Positions 1 to 12,581 of a stretch of DNA of 64,000 nucleotides are shown here, piece after piece. The translations under genes were made by a program, and so were the position numbers. Source of the DNA: Pogona vitticeps. Lineage: Eukaryota; Chordata; Lepidosauria; Squamata; Agamidae. The DNA is taken from the NCBI RefSeq assembly GCF_051106095.1, contig NC_135785.1, positions 220,281,045 through 220,345,044 on the forward strand. The letters are read 5' to 3'. Position 1 is the first letter of the stretch, and the number at the start of each line of letters is the position of its first letter. Below the pieces are notes generated by a model. The model did not search any database, was not told the DNA's origin, and saw only the letters and a program-made list of their open reading frames with translations.

Positions 1-679
1 TATTGTAAAGCTTTCAAATGAAAAGTTATCCATAAGACATGGGTGTGCCACAACAGTTTATTGTCCTAATGTGTAAAACACACATACAAACAAAGACCTA
101 TTGTTAGGAGAGAATGGCCAAAATCCTGTTTTATAAATTATGACTGCAAAAAGGTGATGGATGGCATTACTGGGGGGGGGGGATTTTCCGTAGTTCAAGA
201 CATTCTACTTGTGGCATTTGGCTTGTCAGTTTCATTTCATGCAAAACAAGGAAGCCCAGGACAGAAGGAAGACTTTAATTCCCCCATATCTCCCACTATT
301 AGTAATGTGGGTGAAATTTTCAGTAATTAAAAATATTTTTTTTTTGTACCAGAACACTCATGGCGTGCATGAAAGTTGGATAAGGTGTAAGACCCAAGTG
401 GAAAATCTTTAATGACTGAAAATCTCCTTCTGCTGCTGATGTCTTCACCCTTCCTCAGGCATAAGGATCACAACAGTATTTTGGCCAATATGGAGAAACA
501 AAGTGGTTTCCTATTGGCAAATGTGCCTGGAAAGGGTTATTTTATCTACCTATCTGTTCAATCTCTATGTAGAACACATAAAAAAAACTTAGATCGGATT
601 CAGAAGAAGAAAGAATGAAAATTGATGTAGAAACCTCCATGAAGTAAAGATATGCAGGTAATCCATACAACTGGCAGAA

Positions 680-1490
680 AACAGTGATGACTTGAAACAA
701 CTATTTAAGGAAAATTAAACAAGTGCATAAACAGAGTTACAGCTGAACATTAAGAAGACAAAATTATGAATATGCAGGAATTATGTTACTTTAGTGCTGA
801 CAATCAACCGAAATTCTTATATTTTCTATACTAAGGTTTAATCATCAATCCAAATGGAATAAATAAATAAATAAATTACAGCCAAGAAATCAGAAGATGA
901 TTGAGTTTTGGAAGCATGGCTATGAACAAATTTTTTAAAAAAATCTAAGTGTAAGGATGTGTCACTGAAGACCAACATAATCTATAGCATTATATTCCTA
1001 GTTACTGTGTCCAGAAGATATTAATTCAGATAGTGAAGAAATCTGACAAGAAAAAAAAATAATTCAAAATATGCTATTGGAGGAGCTTTTTATGGCTACC
1101 ATGGACTGCCAGAAAGACAGTAGGTAAAGGTAAAGGTTCCCCTTGACAATTTTTGTCCAGTCGTGTTCGACTCTAAGGGACGGTGCTCATCCCCGTTTCC
1201 AAGCCATAGAGCTTGGAAGACAGACAGTAAGCTGGCATTAAATCAAATCAAGCATGAGCTCTCTTTAGAAGTGAAGATAACTAAACAGAAGCTATTATCT
1301 TTTGGACATACTATGAGAAGACAAGGCTCACCAGAAAAGACACTTATGCTGAGAAAAGCTGAAGGTAGCAGGGAAACAAGAACATTAAATATGAAATTGA
1401 TTGACTCAATAAAGAAAACTTTGGCCTTAATTTGCAAGACTTGAGCAGGGTTGTTCATGACAGGACCTTTTGGAAGTCACTGATATATAA
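680..1490 (+). mobile_element. old RTE/BovB-clade LINE remnant
   Basis: The translation (with breaks) holds LSLEVKITKQKLLSFGHTMR, then RQGSPEKTLMLRKAEGSR and MKLIDSIKKT, matching the C-terminal part of RTE-clade LINEs (compare LQYFGHLMRR...EKTLMLGR in the BovB copy at 29.6-30.7 kb). It is far more decayed than that copy and carries a SINE insertion at about 1120-1218. Confidence 0.55.
1120..1218 (-). mobile_element. Sauria-type SINE fragment (3' part)
   Basis: Minus-strand reading ends ACAATTTTT...CAAGGGGAACCTTTACCTTT, the BovB-derived 3' end shared with the copy at 24757. It interrupts the LINE remnant, with AGACAGTA on both sides as a likely target-site duplication. Confidence 0.7.
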
Positions 1491-2189
1491 GATAATCATA
1501 AGTGAAGACTGACTTAATGCAATCACTTTGTGAATTTTAGTAAACTCTTATGGAAGACATACCAGCATAAACTCTCACCCATCTTTATTTGGCACATCTA
1601 CCTGCCGCTCCCTGTTCCTTCTGATCCGACTCCTGTAGTGACCGACTCATTCTGCCTAAAATTATTGTCTGGGTGAGGGCAGAACCAGAGCGCTTCCGAG
1701 TAGAGGAAGGAAATTCTTAAGGCCTGTCTCTCTGTGACTGTAACAGCCAGATCTTCTCTCACCTCCCAGAATTTGCAGATCACCTCGCTTTGTTTGGCCT
1801 TCAGGACCTATGTTGGAGAATCTTTTATTCTAATTTCTCAGACATGAAAGGCCAAAAGCAGGCATTAGACATTTCAGCTGAAATAATATTGATGTTTTCT
1901 GGAACACTAAATTTCGCACTAACTATTGGCTGTCTATAAAGTCTCCTTCTGCCCTCAGAACACACATGTGCAGTTTCACCAAAGTGCTTTATATCTCATA
2001 GAGTTGCAAACCATACATGCTCTCCAACTGTTGGAAACAATGGTCTGTGTACACAGCGGACAGGTTTATCAGCAACAAGAGTTGCCATTCCTAGAGGGAG
2101 TGGAAATAAACCCTATGATAACTCTGGGGAAGTTATAGGTGCAAAGGTGACAGTCCTGTGAATCTACCTGCCTTTATTATTTCTGTAAC

Positions 2190-2410
2190 AACCAATACCT
2201 TACATTAATCCGTTTCTATCCTGCCCTTCCTCCAAGGAGATCTGGATGGCACAGGTGCCCCTCATGCCCATTTATCCTCACAGGGACCTTGTAAAATAGC
2301 TTAGACTGAGAGACAGAGTGACCTGCACAAGATCACTAGTGAGCCGCAAGTTTGAGTGAGGATTTGAGCAGGGATCTCCCCAGCCTTTGTATAACATTCT
2401 AATTGCTATA
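2190..2410. mobile_element. MIR/tRNA-type SINE relic
   Basis: Contains CTGCCCTTCCTCCAAGGAG, a run near CTCACAGGGACCTTGTAAAA, and GAGTGACCTGCACAAGATCA followed by a TTTGAGCAGGGATCT stretch. This is the layout of a widespread reptile SINE with a MIR-like core. Old copy; family not fixed. Confidence 0.35.
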
Positions 2411-3111
2411 CTAGTGACTTCCAGCAATTGACATTCACGTGGTTTTGTAGAAGGAAGGACACAAGCATGTAATGGATCAAGGCTCAGCAAAGCAAATTGT
2501 GGGTAGATTGCACAAGCAGCAGGTTTTTCAGTTATTGCAGGTGAGAGGTTTGCCCTACCCTCCACTGCCCTGCCCTGCCCAACCTTATCTGGTTTTGTCT
2601 TGCCCAGCCCTACTGGCAGAGGTCCTTTCCGTTCTCCTTGGTGACACCCAGTTACCTGAAAATGTTGTCCACCTTCCGTTTGCATCCTAACTAGCTGCAT
2701 ATTCAAGGGTCAAAGAGATTCAGATTACATCACATTTAATCCTTCAGGCTACATGAATCAAAAGAGCTATGGATACTGTGTCGTTTAATGTAGATCCAAC
2801 ATAATCAGGCAAGCCTCAACAAGCCTGCTGACATACACAGCATTAGCAAAGAAAGCAGCTCATGCACCTTCAGCAGAAAAAAAAAAAAACACCACCCAGG
2901 CTTCCTGGAAAGTAGCTTCATGGTAAAGTTGAGAGGAGACAGGAAAAAAAGAAAAATACCTTGTATATTTTTCCACGATGCATGCAGCATCCCGGACTGA
3001 TACATAGAGATGGGTGGATGTGGGGTCAGTCAAGTGTAATGATGAACTGAAAATAATGATGTTGACTGGGAGGAGGAAAGTTGCCAATTGCCAACTAACA
3101 TAGACTCCGTG

Positions 3112-3240
3112 CCTGTGAGACAGGGATGGCCAAAGTGTGGCTCTCTGGATGTTGTTGAACTGCAACTAGCAGAGTTTCCTACTATTGGTTGTCCTGGCTG
3201 ATGAAACAGGGGCGAGCTGCACATCTGGAAGGCTGCACTT
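3112..3240. mobile_element. hAT-type MITE remnant
   Basis: Reads CAGGGATGGCCAAAGTGTGG at one end and ACATCTGGAAGGCTGCACTT at the other, like short hAT-derived miniature elements. The right terminus is worn. Confidence 0.35.
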
Positions 3241-3261
3241 TCTGTACCACTACTGCAATAG

Positions 3262-3740
3262 TTGCTCAGTAGTCTAGGTATCTAGTAGAAATGAGGATAT
3301 TTGTATACGAATATGAATATCCTCCCAGAGGTGCAGATAACGAGGGTCACAATTTCATCTCTGCTGCAAGTTCCATGGAGCCTCCCTGTCACTCCGTTGC
3401 TTGTGATGGATTAGCCACTCTTCAACCTGGCAGAGAGGCTTGTCATCCCGCCTTCTGCCAGGACTGACTAATCTATTGTGAGCAACTGAGTGATAGGAAG
3501 GCTCTGTGAAGCTCGCGACAGCGGTGAAATCGTGACCCCAGGGAGCTAGACCCTCGTTATCTGCACCTGTGGGGGGATATTCATATTTATATATGAATAC
3601 CCCACCTCTAGTATCTAGCTGTGGAGCCAGAGGTTGGGAGTTTGATTCCCCCCCGTGCCTCCTTAACAGGGGCTGGACTCAGTAATCCATAGTCCTGCAG
3701 TTCTAAGATGATCATGAAGGTGATAATGATCATGATGATT
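3262..3740 (+). mobile_element. tRNA-derived SINE split by a MITE
   Basis: The head GCTCAGTAGTCTAGGTATCT (3264) continues at 3611 as GTATCTAGCTGTGGAGCCAG, GAGTTTGATTC (B-box-like) and GTTCTAAGATGATCATGA. The interruption is the element at 3286-3610. Confidence 0.6.
3286..3610. mobile_element. 325 bp MITE with 8 bp target-site duplication
   Basis: Flanked by GTATCTAG (3278-3285 and 3611-3618). The ends are inverted: TAGAAATGAGGATATT at the left, TAGAGGTGGGGTATTC read inward from the right, and both arms contain GTGCAGATAACGAGGGTC. The 8 bp duplication suggests the hAT superfamily. Confidence 0.65.
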
Positions 3741-3744
3741 AGAG

Positions 3745-6700
3745 TTGTATGACAGGCAGAAATTCAACAGTAAAGCTTTTGTTACATGGAAAAACTGTCA
3801 CATGTCACATTTCTGTCCACTGTGCAATCTTTTCAAAATACAGACTCCAGAAAAAAAGAGGGTGAACCACATACAGAAAACCAAGTAGGATGCCTCTGCA
3901 GTGCATATGGTGGATGAGCTTGCAAGTCTGGAGGAGGAAATGGAAAAGTATAGAGGTAGCTGCCTTCAACTAGGTCAGACTCTTTGCCCTTCTAACCTAG
4001 AACTGCTCATGGTCACGATTTCTCTCTCTTTCATGTCACTTGCCATCAGCTGCTGGAGATGCCAGGGACTGAATTTAGGATGTGGTACACAGAGACACGT
4101 GCTCTGCCATGAAGCAATGAGGTCTCCCCAGAAGAAGGAGGGGTGAAAGCGCACATACCTAGCATGCTATACAGAATTCTGGCAGGTACTGATTTTCTTA
4201 CCTCATTCTTGACTTTTTTTTTTCTTCTGCCTTCCAGTTTGCTAATGCCAGATTATTGACTGGAAAACAAATAAAGGGAAAGTTGCAGCAAAGACAGCCA
4301 TTGCTATTTGTGGATGAGTGTGACTGAGATGTTATACCTTAATCAGCAACTTGTGATCTACATATTGTAGCAGGAGAAGTTTCTCTGCCTTTTAAGTTCA
4401 TATGCCTTTTAAAATATTCACATTTCAGTTTACTGCTAAGGGCACAAAACTGAGAACTAACCATATAATACCATCAATGCCAAGAAATGATAAAGCCATG
4501 AATCTACCTTGGATGCAGTCAGACAGGTATTTAACACTGTTCATCTGCTGCAGGGAGATGTTGGTTCACTCCTTTTTCCAGCAATCACATGATTGGGTCA
4601 CTTGCTTCAACATGCCATTTGGATGTGAGGATTGTAACGAAGGGCATATTGCACCTCCAGCTGACCTGAAGTGACCCTATTTAGCCCACATCAGTCTGCT
4701 CCAAAACAGCCTGTCTGATTCCACCCTTGGCTTGACAGATTTTCCACTAGAGAGGTATGAAGGATGGAAGGCTGCTTGGTCTTTGACTGCAACCCCCATT
4801 AGCATTAGCCGTCATCAGCCTAGCTAAGGCTGAGCAATTTTGGAAGCTGAAGTCCAGCAACTTTGAGGAAGGCTGCATGTTGATTACCCCACCCCCTAAG
4901 AAAGAAAGCTCACTGTCCATATGACAGACCTTGAAAGCGACATCGATTTTTTTAGGACTTTTGATAATGAATACTACCAATGGGCATGAGAAAATAAGGC
5001 CAGCAGGACAATTTTTCATTTTGAAGTCCAAAGGTTATCTGCAACAATTGGAGATATTTTAAATGAAAAGTGGTATAGAAGTGAGTTTAAAATTAATGAA
5101 TACATAAAGAAATAAAGAACACTCTGTACCCAATCACCCTCAAATCCCAAGCTTCACATGGCATTTTTTTATCCTTGGCCTCCAAATGATCCTTCCGCAA
5201 AATTTGAGAAGAAGGAACCAGATTGATGTTGCCTAGCAACAAAAGAATGACTGCTTTGGATCACAAGAAATCATGTGCTTCTTAATTTACCTCTTTCTAG
5301 ATAACACTTCGTATGTCCGATGAAGGGTTCTATACCATAGAAATGCAGGCGGTAACACATTTGTTAAATTTTAATTTGATACAGAACTCTTCATTGCAAT
5401 TGAGTGGGAGAAGGGAGAAGGAACTCCGTGGGCAATAGGATCAAGTGTCTTGCTTCTGCTATATCTTTAATCCCGCCTATCCGGTGAGGTGTTGTATCTG
5501 TCACAACATTGCATTTTTTGTCCTCTTTCTTCTGCTATATTAACTGCCCCTGTGACAACACTTAGTAAAATGTACCCTTTCAATAGTATAGATAGCACAG
5601 ATGTTTTAAAGGTATGTATTGAAGTTACATACATATGTAAAAAGATTTGCATGTTGTTGCATCCATGCACATATACTGTATAAAAAGAGGATAGTTTCAT
5701 CATGTCAGTAAATACAACATCAAAATATTTGACAGTGGTCCATTTTTTTTAAAAAAAAATGACTATCAATATATGCAGACAGGAGTCCACCTGTTTTTGA
5801 AAAATCCAAGTTTCTAATTTTCTGCAATCCAGATGTTTAAATATCTCAAAACAAGCGTGAGAGCTTTATAAATTTGCTGGAAAGGGAATGAAACAGCCTG
5901 CAGAGACATTCTAGCGAAGAATTTGTTGTTTCTGTGCTCCCCCTACAGTTCATTCCTGGATTAATCTCCTTTTTTTTTTTTTACACATAAAAGTAAAGGA
6001 AGCAATTAGGCCTCTTATATTCCAAATCTTGGTCTGTCATAAAATGAGATTATTCACTAACCACAATTACAAAGGACACCTAGAGGAGGATAACCTTGTA
6101 TGTGGGGTCATTTTTGTCCAAAGGAAAGGAAAGGAAAGTTTCTTTTACAAATTACAGTGCTCAAAATGGGGAATTTGCATTCTTCAAACAGGGAGAGAGC
6201 AAGTATAGGCACAGAGAAGGGAGATTTTTGTTCTTCTTGCCTCCATTTCCCCCCTCAAGCAGAATTGCAGAAAAGATTAGAAACTTCAAGAAATCATGCT
6301 CCTTCGAAAGCGATGGTGATGCTTCTCTGAGAAGGCACTCTATGTAAGTTCAGATACTTTCCTGTTCACCCAACAAATAAATAATAAATGCAATTACAGT
6401 GATAAATAATTATCATATAGGTTTTATGACTCTCTCAAAAGAGGTCCAAATAAACTCTGCTATTTAAAATTAAATATAAAGTGCTTTACCTCCTTGTGGA
6501 GTAGCGACCTGCCTCAAAACATGAATTAGTGTTCTGGTTTTTAATTGGATCTTTATATCCACCTACACCTCAAATTATAAATTATTAATTTAATTAAGGA
6601 GGGTTTTTTAACTGCTGGGAATCAGGGGAAAGGACATATATTTACGGAGTTTTCAGCCTAGGAATCTAGAATAACTTGTTAGGCTTGGGTATTATGTACT

Positions 6701-6835
6701 TGAACTGTGGGTTCAGCTGACATTTTCTTCTTTCCTGCAAGCAGCTGTATGTTGTGGACTAATTCTGCCCTTAAGTAGCTGGCAGCAAAGCATGAACTTC
6801 CAGGGTTCTTTTTCCTGGCATGGCACATAAATTTT
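3745..6835. other. no gene recognised
   Basis: About 3.1 kb of AT-rich sequence. Short open frames here lack splice context, protein motifs or codon pattern. No clear repeat was named. Confidence 0.5.
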
Positions 6836-6837
6836 AA

Positions 6838-8345
6838 ACTTGGGGAAGGAGTGGCCACAAAAAAACACAATAGATTACTTTTTCAGAAGCCAATGGCGCA
6901 GGTTTTTTGGCCTGGGCTTCTTCTGCTTTCCCTCAGGATGCAGACTATAGCAGTTTTAAGGAGGCCTGTAGGAAGGTTGGGGAGAAGCTGCCCCAACAGT
7001 TTTCTCAGGCAATCAATGCTCTCCTCAAGAACAGCCAGCCAGAATTCCATGTTCTGAGCTTCTACTCCTTCTCTTTAATAGTGCATGTTGTAGGTGAGGG
7101 GAATGAGAATATTTTTCACTGTGTGTACATCTGCATGTGTGGCTTCTGTGCCAATTGGATTTTCTGCTTCAGCCGTCAAAATATCTTGGGTTGAGCTTGA
7201 TGCAGCCTGCCATCTACTGTCCAGTATAATTTCTACTCATTCAAGCAGAAGCTCAAATGGCATTCTCTTTGACACAAACAATAATGTATAACACTTTGTT
7301 CAAAAGTATGTTGCACTGTGTTCAGTTGTACACATGTGTGTTTACGACTGCTACTATCAATTATTGTCATCATCATAAATATTTCTTGGCAGCCTTTTTT
7401 CTTATAAATGCTCAAAACATCTTTCAGCTAAAAAGTTTAAAACATTACAAACAGAGCATAATGCAAAACAGCTTCTCACTACAAAAACAAATTATGGGGT
7501 TAATGATTTGACCTATTATTTGAAACATGGCCAATCACATCCCATCAGCTGACTGTGAGGTGAAGAAATATGTTAACTTCATGCTGAAAATATGAGAAAT
7601 GGATTTCTTTAAAAAATCTCCAGTTTATGAATGTGGGACATCTGGCTTCTGTATCTGTATTTCAAAATGCCAGGAAACTGCCTGATGTTGTTGCCGCACA
7701 ATATCGTGCCCGTGTTACCAATGGGAAAAAGGATGCCAAGGTTTCCATAGCAAAAAGCAGCCTGAATGTTGACACCACCAATGATAGCAGTCAAGATGTT
7801 CTAGAGGAAACCCTCTTCTTCTCACTACCCTTCAGAAAGTAGCATAAAGCAATAGAAAACCCCAGAAGCTGGCTCCTTTTTTTCATCATTAAATGCTCAA
7901 AAATAAAACAATTCAATGGGAGAAGACATAGGGAACTCTGTGGGCAATATAGGCCTAAGTTTCATAAGTTATTGCCAAATGTAACACTTCTGCTGTTATC
8001 CACTGCCACTGTTATTTTCTTCACAAGTACCAAGCCTGTCTCTTATCACAAGACTCTAAAGTAAAAACTATTTGCATCCCCTACATTAACACATGTAATT
8101 CTTTGGGAAACTTCTTTCATTCTTTCTTTCCCCTCTTAAGGTTTGCATCATGAGTCCTCACCCCACCCTACTTCTCTACTCAGACCCAGTATCTATTTTC
8201 TGTCTTCTTGAGGAATTGTTACAACAGGACTCTAAAACAAACATAGGCCCAATTACAGCATGTAACCAAGGAACATTTAGAATGTGAAACTGATATTTGA
8301 TTTACATTTAATTATGCTTATTTATGTCTGACAAAGTGGACATGT
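6838..8345. repeat. duplicated block, parent copy of 31.3-33.4 kb
   Basis: Starts near ACTTGGGGAAGGAGTGGCCA and ends in TTATGTCTGACAAAGTGGAC. The same sequence recurs at 31299-33384 with scattered differences. The last 450 bp here look like the 3' tail of a Penelope-like element. The copy at 32.4-33.0 kb has kept more of that element. No host gene seen. Confidence 0.7.
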
Positions 8346-8400
8346 CCACGAAAGCTTACATTAAAATATACCAGTTAGTCTCTAAGGTACCGCACATTTT
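8300..8400 (+). mobile_element. Penelope-like 3' tail
   Basis: Contains GTCTGACAAAGTGGACATGT, then CCACGAAAGCTTACATT and TTAGTCTCTAAGGTACCGCA, the 3' tail module found on many reptile repeats. I assign it to a Penelope-like element because a truncated form follows the GIY-YIG remnant at 33.35 kb. Confidence 0.4.
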
Positions 8401-8765
8401 TGTCTTTTTGTTTTGTTCCTTTGTATTTCACCCGATATGCTTGCTACCTCCTCTAAAACTGCAACATAAAACTAAACTGTTTTTGAGACGTTCATTTTTA
8501 AGGACTTCCTGTCAAAATTCATCAGAAGTTGCTGAAACCACCACCTCAAACCGAGGAAACAAAAGTGCTGGTGTAATCTGGAGTTTTATCTTTCAAATGG
8601 AAAATAAGCACACAGGAGGTTGTTTTAATTTTTGTTCTTATTGCAGTTTCTTCATATCCAACTTCTGCAAAAACAAAGCCATATTTACACAGTGGCAAAT
8701 ATTTTGGGGGATTTCAGTAAGAATGAGTAACAATGACTTAAAAAACTGCGAAGAAATAAAATCAG

Positions 8766-9425
8766 ATGGTTGTTGTAGGTTTTTTGGACTGCTTGACTGT
8801 GTTCTTAAGGTTTTTCTTCCTAAAGTTTTGCCAGTCTCTGTGGCCAGCATCTTCAGAGGACAGGAGTACTAACTCTGTCTGTGCTCTGGTATAGTTTGTG
8901 AGATAATTGAGTATTTATAGCTGAGGGATCAGCTTTTTGTCCTTTTTGTGATTACAGTGATCAGCGTGTTTTCTGTTGTGGGTGTATTGTTGTGATGAGG
9001 GGGAGAGGCGATCTGTCACTGTGATTGATGGGGGTCTTTAGCTGGTCTTTTGTGCGCAGTGATCACCAGTTCTTGTGGCTGGGTAGAGTTTGTTGACCTT
9101 TTGCAGGCTGTGTTTTTCAGTCCTGGGAGCCAGGCTTTGTTGAGTTTTAGACTTTCTTCTGGTTCGTTGAAGCTCTGCTGGTGTTTGTGATCACCATAAT
9201 CACCCAATCTCCTAAAAAGGACAAAAAACTGATCCCACAGCTAAAAATAATCAACTATCCCACAAACTGCAACAGAGCACAGGCAGAGTTATGAATTCTA
9301 TCCTCTGAAGATGCCGGCCACAGAGACTTGTGAAACGTTAGGAAGAAAAACCTTAAGAACACAGCCAAACAGTGGAAAAACCTACAACAACCATCAGATC
9401 CCGGCTGTGAAAGCCTTCGAGAATA
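8766..9425. repeat. foldback repeat with long inverted ends, copy 1
   Basis: Left end TGTTGTAGGTTTTTTGGACT (8769) and right end CCTACAACAACCATC (about 9380-9394) are inverse complements over roughly 110 bp, including the CATCTTCAGAGGACAGGAG segment. A tail CGGCTGTGAAAGCCTTCGAG follows. The same element recurs at 18425 and, in part, at 34085. The family is not certain; a link to Penelope-like elements is possible. Confidence 0.6.
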
Positions 9426-9524
9426 CAAATAAAATGAGATTTGTACATTTAAGTTGGAATTTATTGTAAAACTTTTCCCCCCCAAAACTCCACATGATAG
9501 TTTTAATTTAAAATATGTTCCAAA

Positions 9525-9691
9525 TTAAAGGGTGTTGACAGAGGTCAACTGGTGGCAACGTAAAGGAGAGAATGTATCATGGGCCTCAGGCTAGTGAAAT
9601 AATCTGGGGACATGCAAGGGGCACATCACACCCACCTCAGAGATGACACTCACAGGATATTTTTGGGCCAGTCGTATTCTCTTAGCCTGAT
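9525..9691 (+). repeat. inverted repeat arm 1 (partner 12372-12538)
   Basis: About 160 bp that reads as the inverse complement of 12372-12538, e.g. GTTGACAGAGGTCAACTGGT here against GTTGACAGAGGTCAGCTGGT in the partner read on the minus strand. Only scattered mismatches by eye. The arms bracket the block that is inverted relative to the relic duplicate. Confidence 0.75.
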
Positions 9692-10537
9692 CTACCCCAC
9701 TAGGTTATTGTGACAATAAAGAGAAAAAAGCCACGGGAGAGAGTTGAACTTTTGGGGGAAAAGACATGCCTTTCCTCACAAGATAAGTATTCAGCCACCT
9801 TCCAACCAGCCCTTCTGTCACACCTTGAAAACTGACAGGAAAGAGTCAGTTTTCAAGCCCCCCCCCCCCGTCTCCCAAATGTGATAAACCTAGAAGCCTT
9901 GGAATAAAGGTGACCTTAAACTTGACTACTCCTTGTGAGATATTATCAGTGGAATAAAACACCTGACACCCACCCACACCCAATTCTGACCGCTTTGGTA
10001 ATGTCTTCTTTTCTACTTTCTTGTCCTTTTCCTATTCTATTTGGCATATATTTATATTTGCCACCAGGTGCTATCCAGTGCATGAGAGTTGTGGCACAGT
10101 CCTCCTGAAAGGAGCAGAACTGAAAATGCACCTGGGAGCTGCAAGATCCAGTCCTACTCTGTGCATGCACACAGTTTCTGGTCAAGCGTGGAAAATCAGA
10201 CCGTAACCAGGGGGAGGCAACTACAGGGTGGGGTAAAGAACCGCTGTTCATTCCCAGGGCACAGCAACCCCCAAAGAGTTCCTTCTGATCCCATTCGGTG
10301 TTTATAGGGTTCAAAAGCAAATAAATTTGGGGAAAAGGAAGTCAGAAGAGGGCCACTGCATTCTTGGAACTAAAGGAGAAAGCAACTAAAAGCTGAACTT
10401 CCCATTGAAACCGAAGAACTCCCTGGAGGCTCCAAACCACAGAGGCACAAAAGAGGCTCCTCTGAAATCCCCAAGACCTTGTATGTTCTCTTGCAGCCAC
10501 AGTGCCTGCTGTTTCGTGGACCTATTCAGCAAATTGA

Positions 10538-10765
10538 GCTGGCTGGAGAGATCACAGGGTTAGGGATCTGGCCAGGGGTTGGCAGTTGGATTCCACACTG
10601 TGCCTCCTGGAAGTAGAAGGAACCTATGTAGTCTTGGGCAAGCTGCACAGTCCTAGAAGAAGGGACTGGTCAACCACTTTTGAGTATACTCTACCTGAAA
10701 ACCCCCGGAAAGGGCAACTATAGGTCAGAGTAGACTTGATGGCAGACAATTCTTATTACAACAAA
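10538..10765 (+). mobile_element. tRNA-derived SINE (tail type 'gacttgatggca')
   Basis: Holds GGCAGTTGGATTCCACACTG (B-box region), TCTTGGGCAAGCTGCACAGT, and a 3' part AGAGTAGACTTGATGGCAGA. Same family as 14057-14266 and 41829-42047. Confidence 0.55.
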
Positions 10766-10814
10766 GTGAAAGAGCTGTGTTGCTGCTTCCATGTCCTTGT
10801 TTGTGTTCTGGAAT

Positions 10815-11280
10815 AGTCTTCTCCTTTTACTTCTGACTAATTTACCAAACCTTTCAGATATGCTATTATTCTCTTACAGCTATTAAATAGCTGTATCATT
10901 GTTTAAATAGGGATTGGGGGGGGGGGGTTGTTGCATTCTGGGTCAGTTGTTTTTCAGCATCTAGAAGGCCACAGATTCCACAGTTCCAGGTTTAAGAGTA
11001 ACCAGTTTTTTCTCCTCTTCCTTAAAAAATGTGGCTTGAGGAACATTTAACCAGAGTAGCTTTTGCCTGCATTTCATCTTGAATCAACAAGCTGAGCTTC
11101 TTCATACTATGCATGTTATGAAGGTTGGAACAGGGAGAGTTAGCATTTAAACAACAGGGCCCCATTTCTCACCTTATCCTGACTGCAGAGACATCTGAAC
11201 TGGGTCAAATATGGTTAGAGGAGCTGAACCGCAAGAAGGTTAATGGTTTCCTTTGAAAACATTGTTGAGTGTTTATACCG
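10815..11280. repeat. duplicated block, inverted relative to 33.39-34.08 kb
   Basis: Reads as the reverse complement of 33390-34080 apart from a SINE at 33512-33756 that is absent here. It gives the empty site for that SINE at about 11150 (GCATTTAAACAACAGGGCCC). Confidence 0.75.
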
Positions 11281-12371
11281 AATCTTTGTCTGTTGGCTGG
11301 AAGAAGAACCCTGAGCAGCCTATAAGAAAGCAACTCGTATATGTACATGGAGAACTTTAGCAGAATTTTGTGTGTTCTCATTCTTCCGCATCTAACTGAT
11401 GTATATACTTAAACATCTTGTGACACCCACACTATTTCCTGAAATATTACATAACATTCCTAAATGAAGCATAGTTACAAAATGAATGCAAATAATTATT
11501 CACCACAGATTTTTTGGCATGAACAAGATGACAAATATTCACGCAAAAAAATCACATACCATGAGATATGTTAGCATGTAATGACCCCGATGCTGAGAGA
11601 CTAGAAGCTCTTGGCCCCCGTTTTTAAACCACAGTTTAGTATTATGCTAAAGAATTACATTTTAACTTGGTAAAGTAAACTTGAGGGTAAATCTTAACTA
11701 CAGTTTCTTAAAACAACCTAGCTTCACAATCCATGGCTTAAAGCTGGCTTGTAAAAGATAGTTAAGAAAAACTGCAGTCTGCCTGGATTTTGGAAGGAAT
11801 GCTAAACTGCAATTAATCAAACGGGGACATGAAAGCATCTCCTCCTTAAAGACACAGTGGAGAGGAGAACAGGAATAAATGACTTTTCATAAAGTGTCTT
11901 TGAAATATTCTGTAGGCATTGCCCAAACCGGCACCAGAAGGAAGGAGAAACAGAGCATGCACATGAGAGAGAGAAGCCACACAGAGGCAAAAAGAGAGAG
12001 GGAGGCACAAATAAAGGGAGCAAGAAAGAGTAAAAGAGAGCAAAGAGCCATGGGGAGAATGAGTATTAAGCATTCTTTCACCCTTAGAAGTAAGAGGACA
12101 TAATTGATTAAATGACAACAGCAATGGAGACCTTGGCTTTTGAGTGGGTTTTGCCCTTAAGAGACAATTTGGAAAATACCTGGAGGCATCTTCTGAAAAA
12201 CCAGCTGGACACCCAGTTTCACAGTAGTGGCAGAGGGGTCCTGGACAGTAGTAGTGCAGATTGATATCCAGCTGCCACTCTGGAATATTTTAGGAGGAAG
12301 GAGAGAAGCACAGTCATTTTCTCAACCATTCCTTTCAGCTTGAACTATCTTACAGGCTTGTTGTGAAAAGA

Positions 12372-12538
12372 ACACTTTCAAGAAGGCCCAAAGATATCCT
12401 GTGACTGTCGTATCTGAGGTGGGTGCGATGTGCCCCTTGTGTGTCCCCAGATTATTTCACTAGCCTGAGGTCCATGATACATTCTCTCCTTTATGCTGCC
12501 ACCAGCTGACCTCTGTCAACGCCCTTTAATTAGAAAGA
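12372..12538 (-). repeat. inverted repeat arm 2 (partner 9525-9691)
   Basis: Inverse complement of arm 1. It lies 540-700 bp past the CD2 stop codon. Family not recognised. Confidence 0.75.
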
Positions 12539-12575
12539 TTGAGGTCCAAGCTGAGTATAAAGTTGAACTAAACAG

Positions 12576-12581
12576 GTTTAT
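12576..12581 (-). promoter_or_regulatory. candidate CD2 polyadenylation signal
   Basis: AATAAA on the minus strand about 500 nt past the CD2 stop codon. It lies just beside a repeat arm (12372-12538), so it may belong to a mobile element instead. No better signal was picked out between 12.58 and 13.08 kb. Confidence 0.25.

Noticed and set aside
3390-3560. GC-rich stretch as promoter or CpG island
   Set aside because: It is the interior of the MITE at 3286-3610.
8324-8872. 182-codon plus-strand frame
   Set aside because: Runs from a Penelope-like tail into a foldback repeat; no protein motif.
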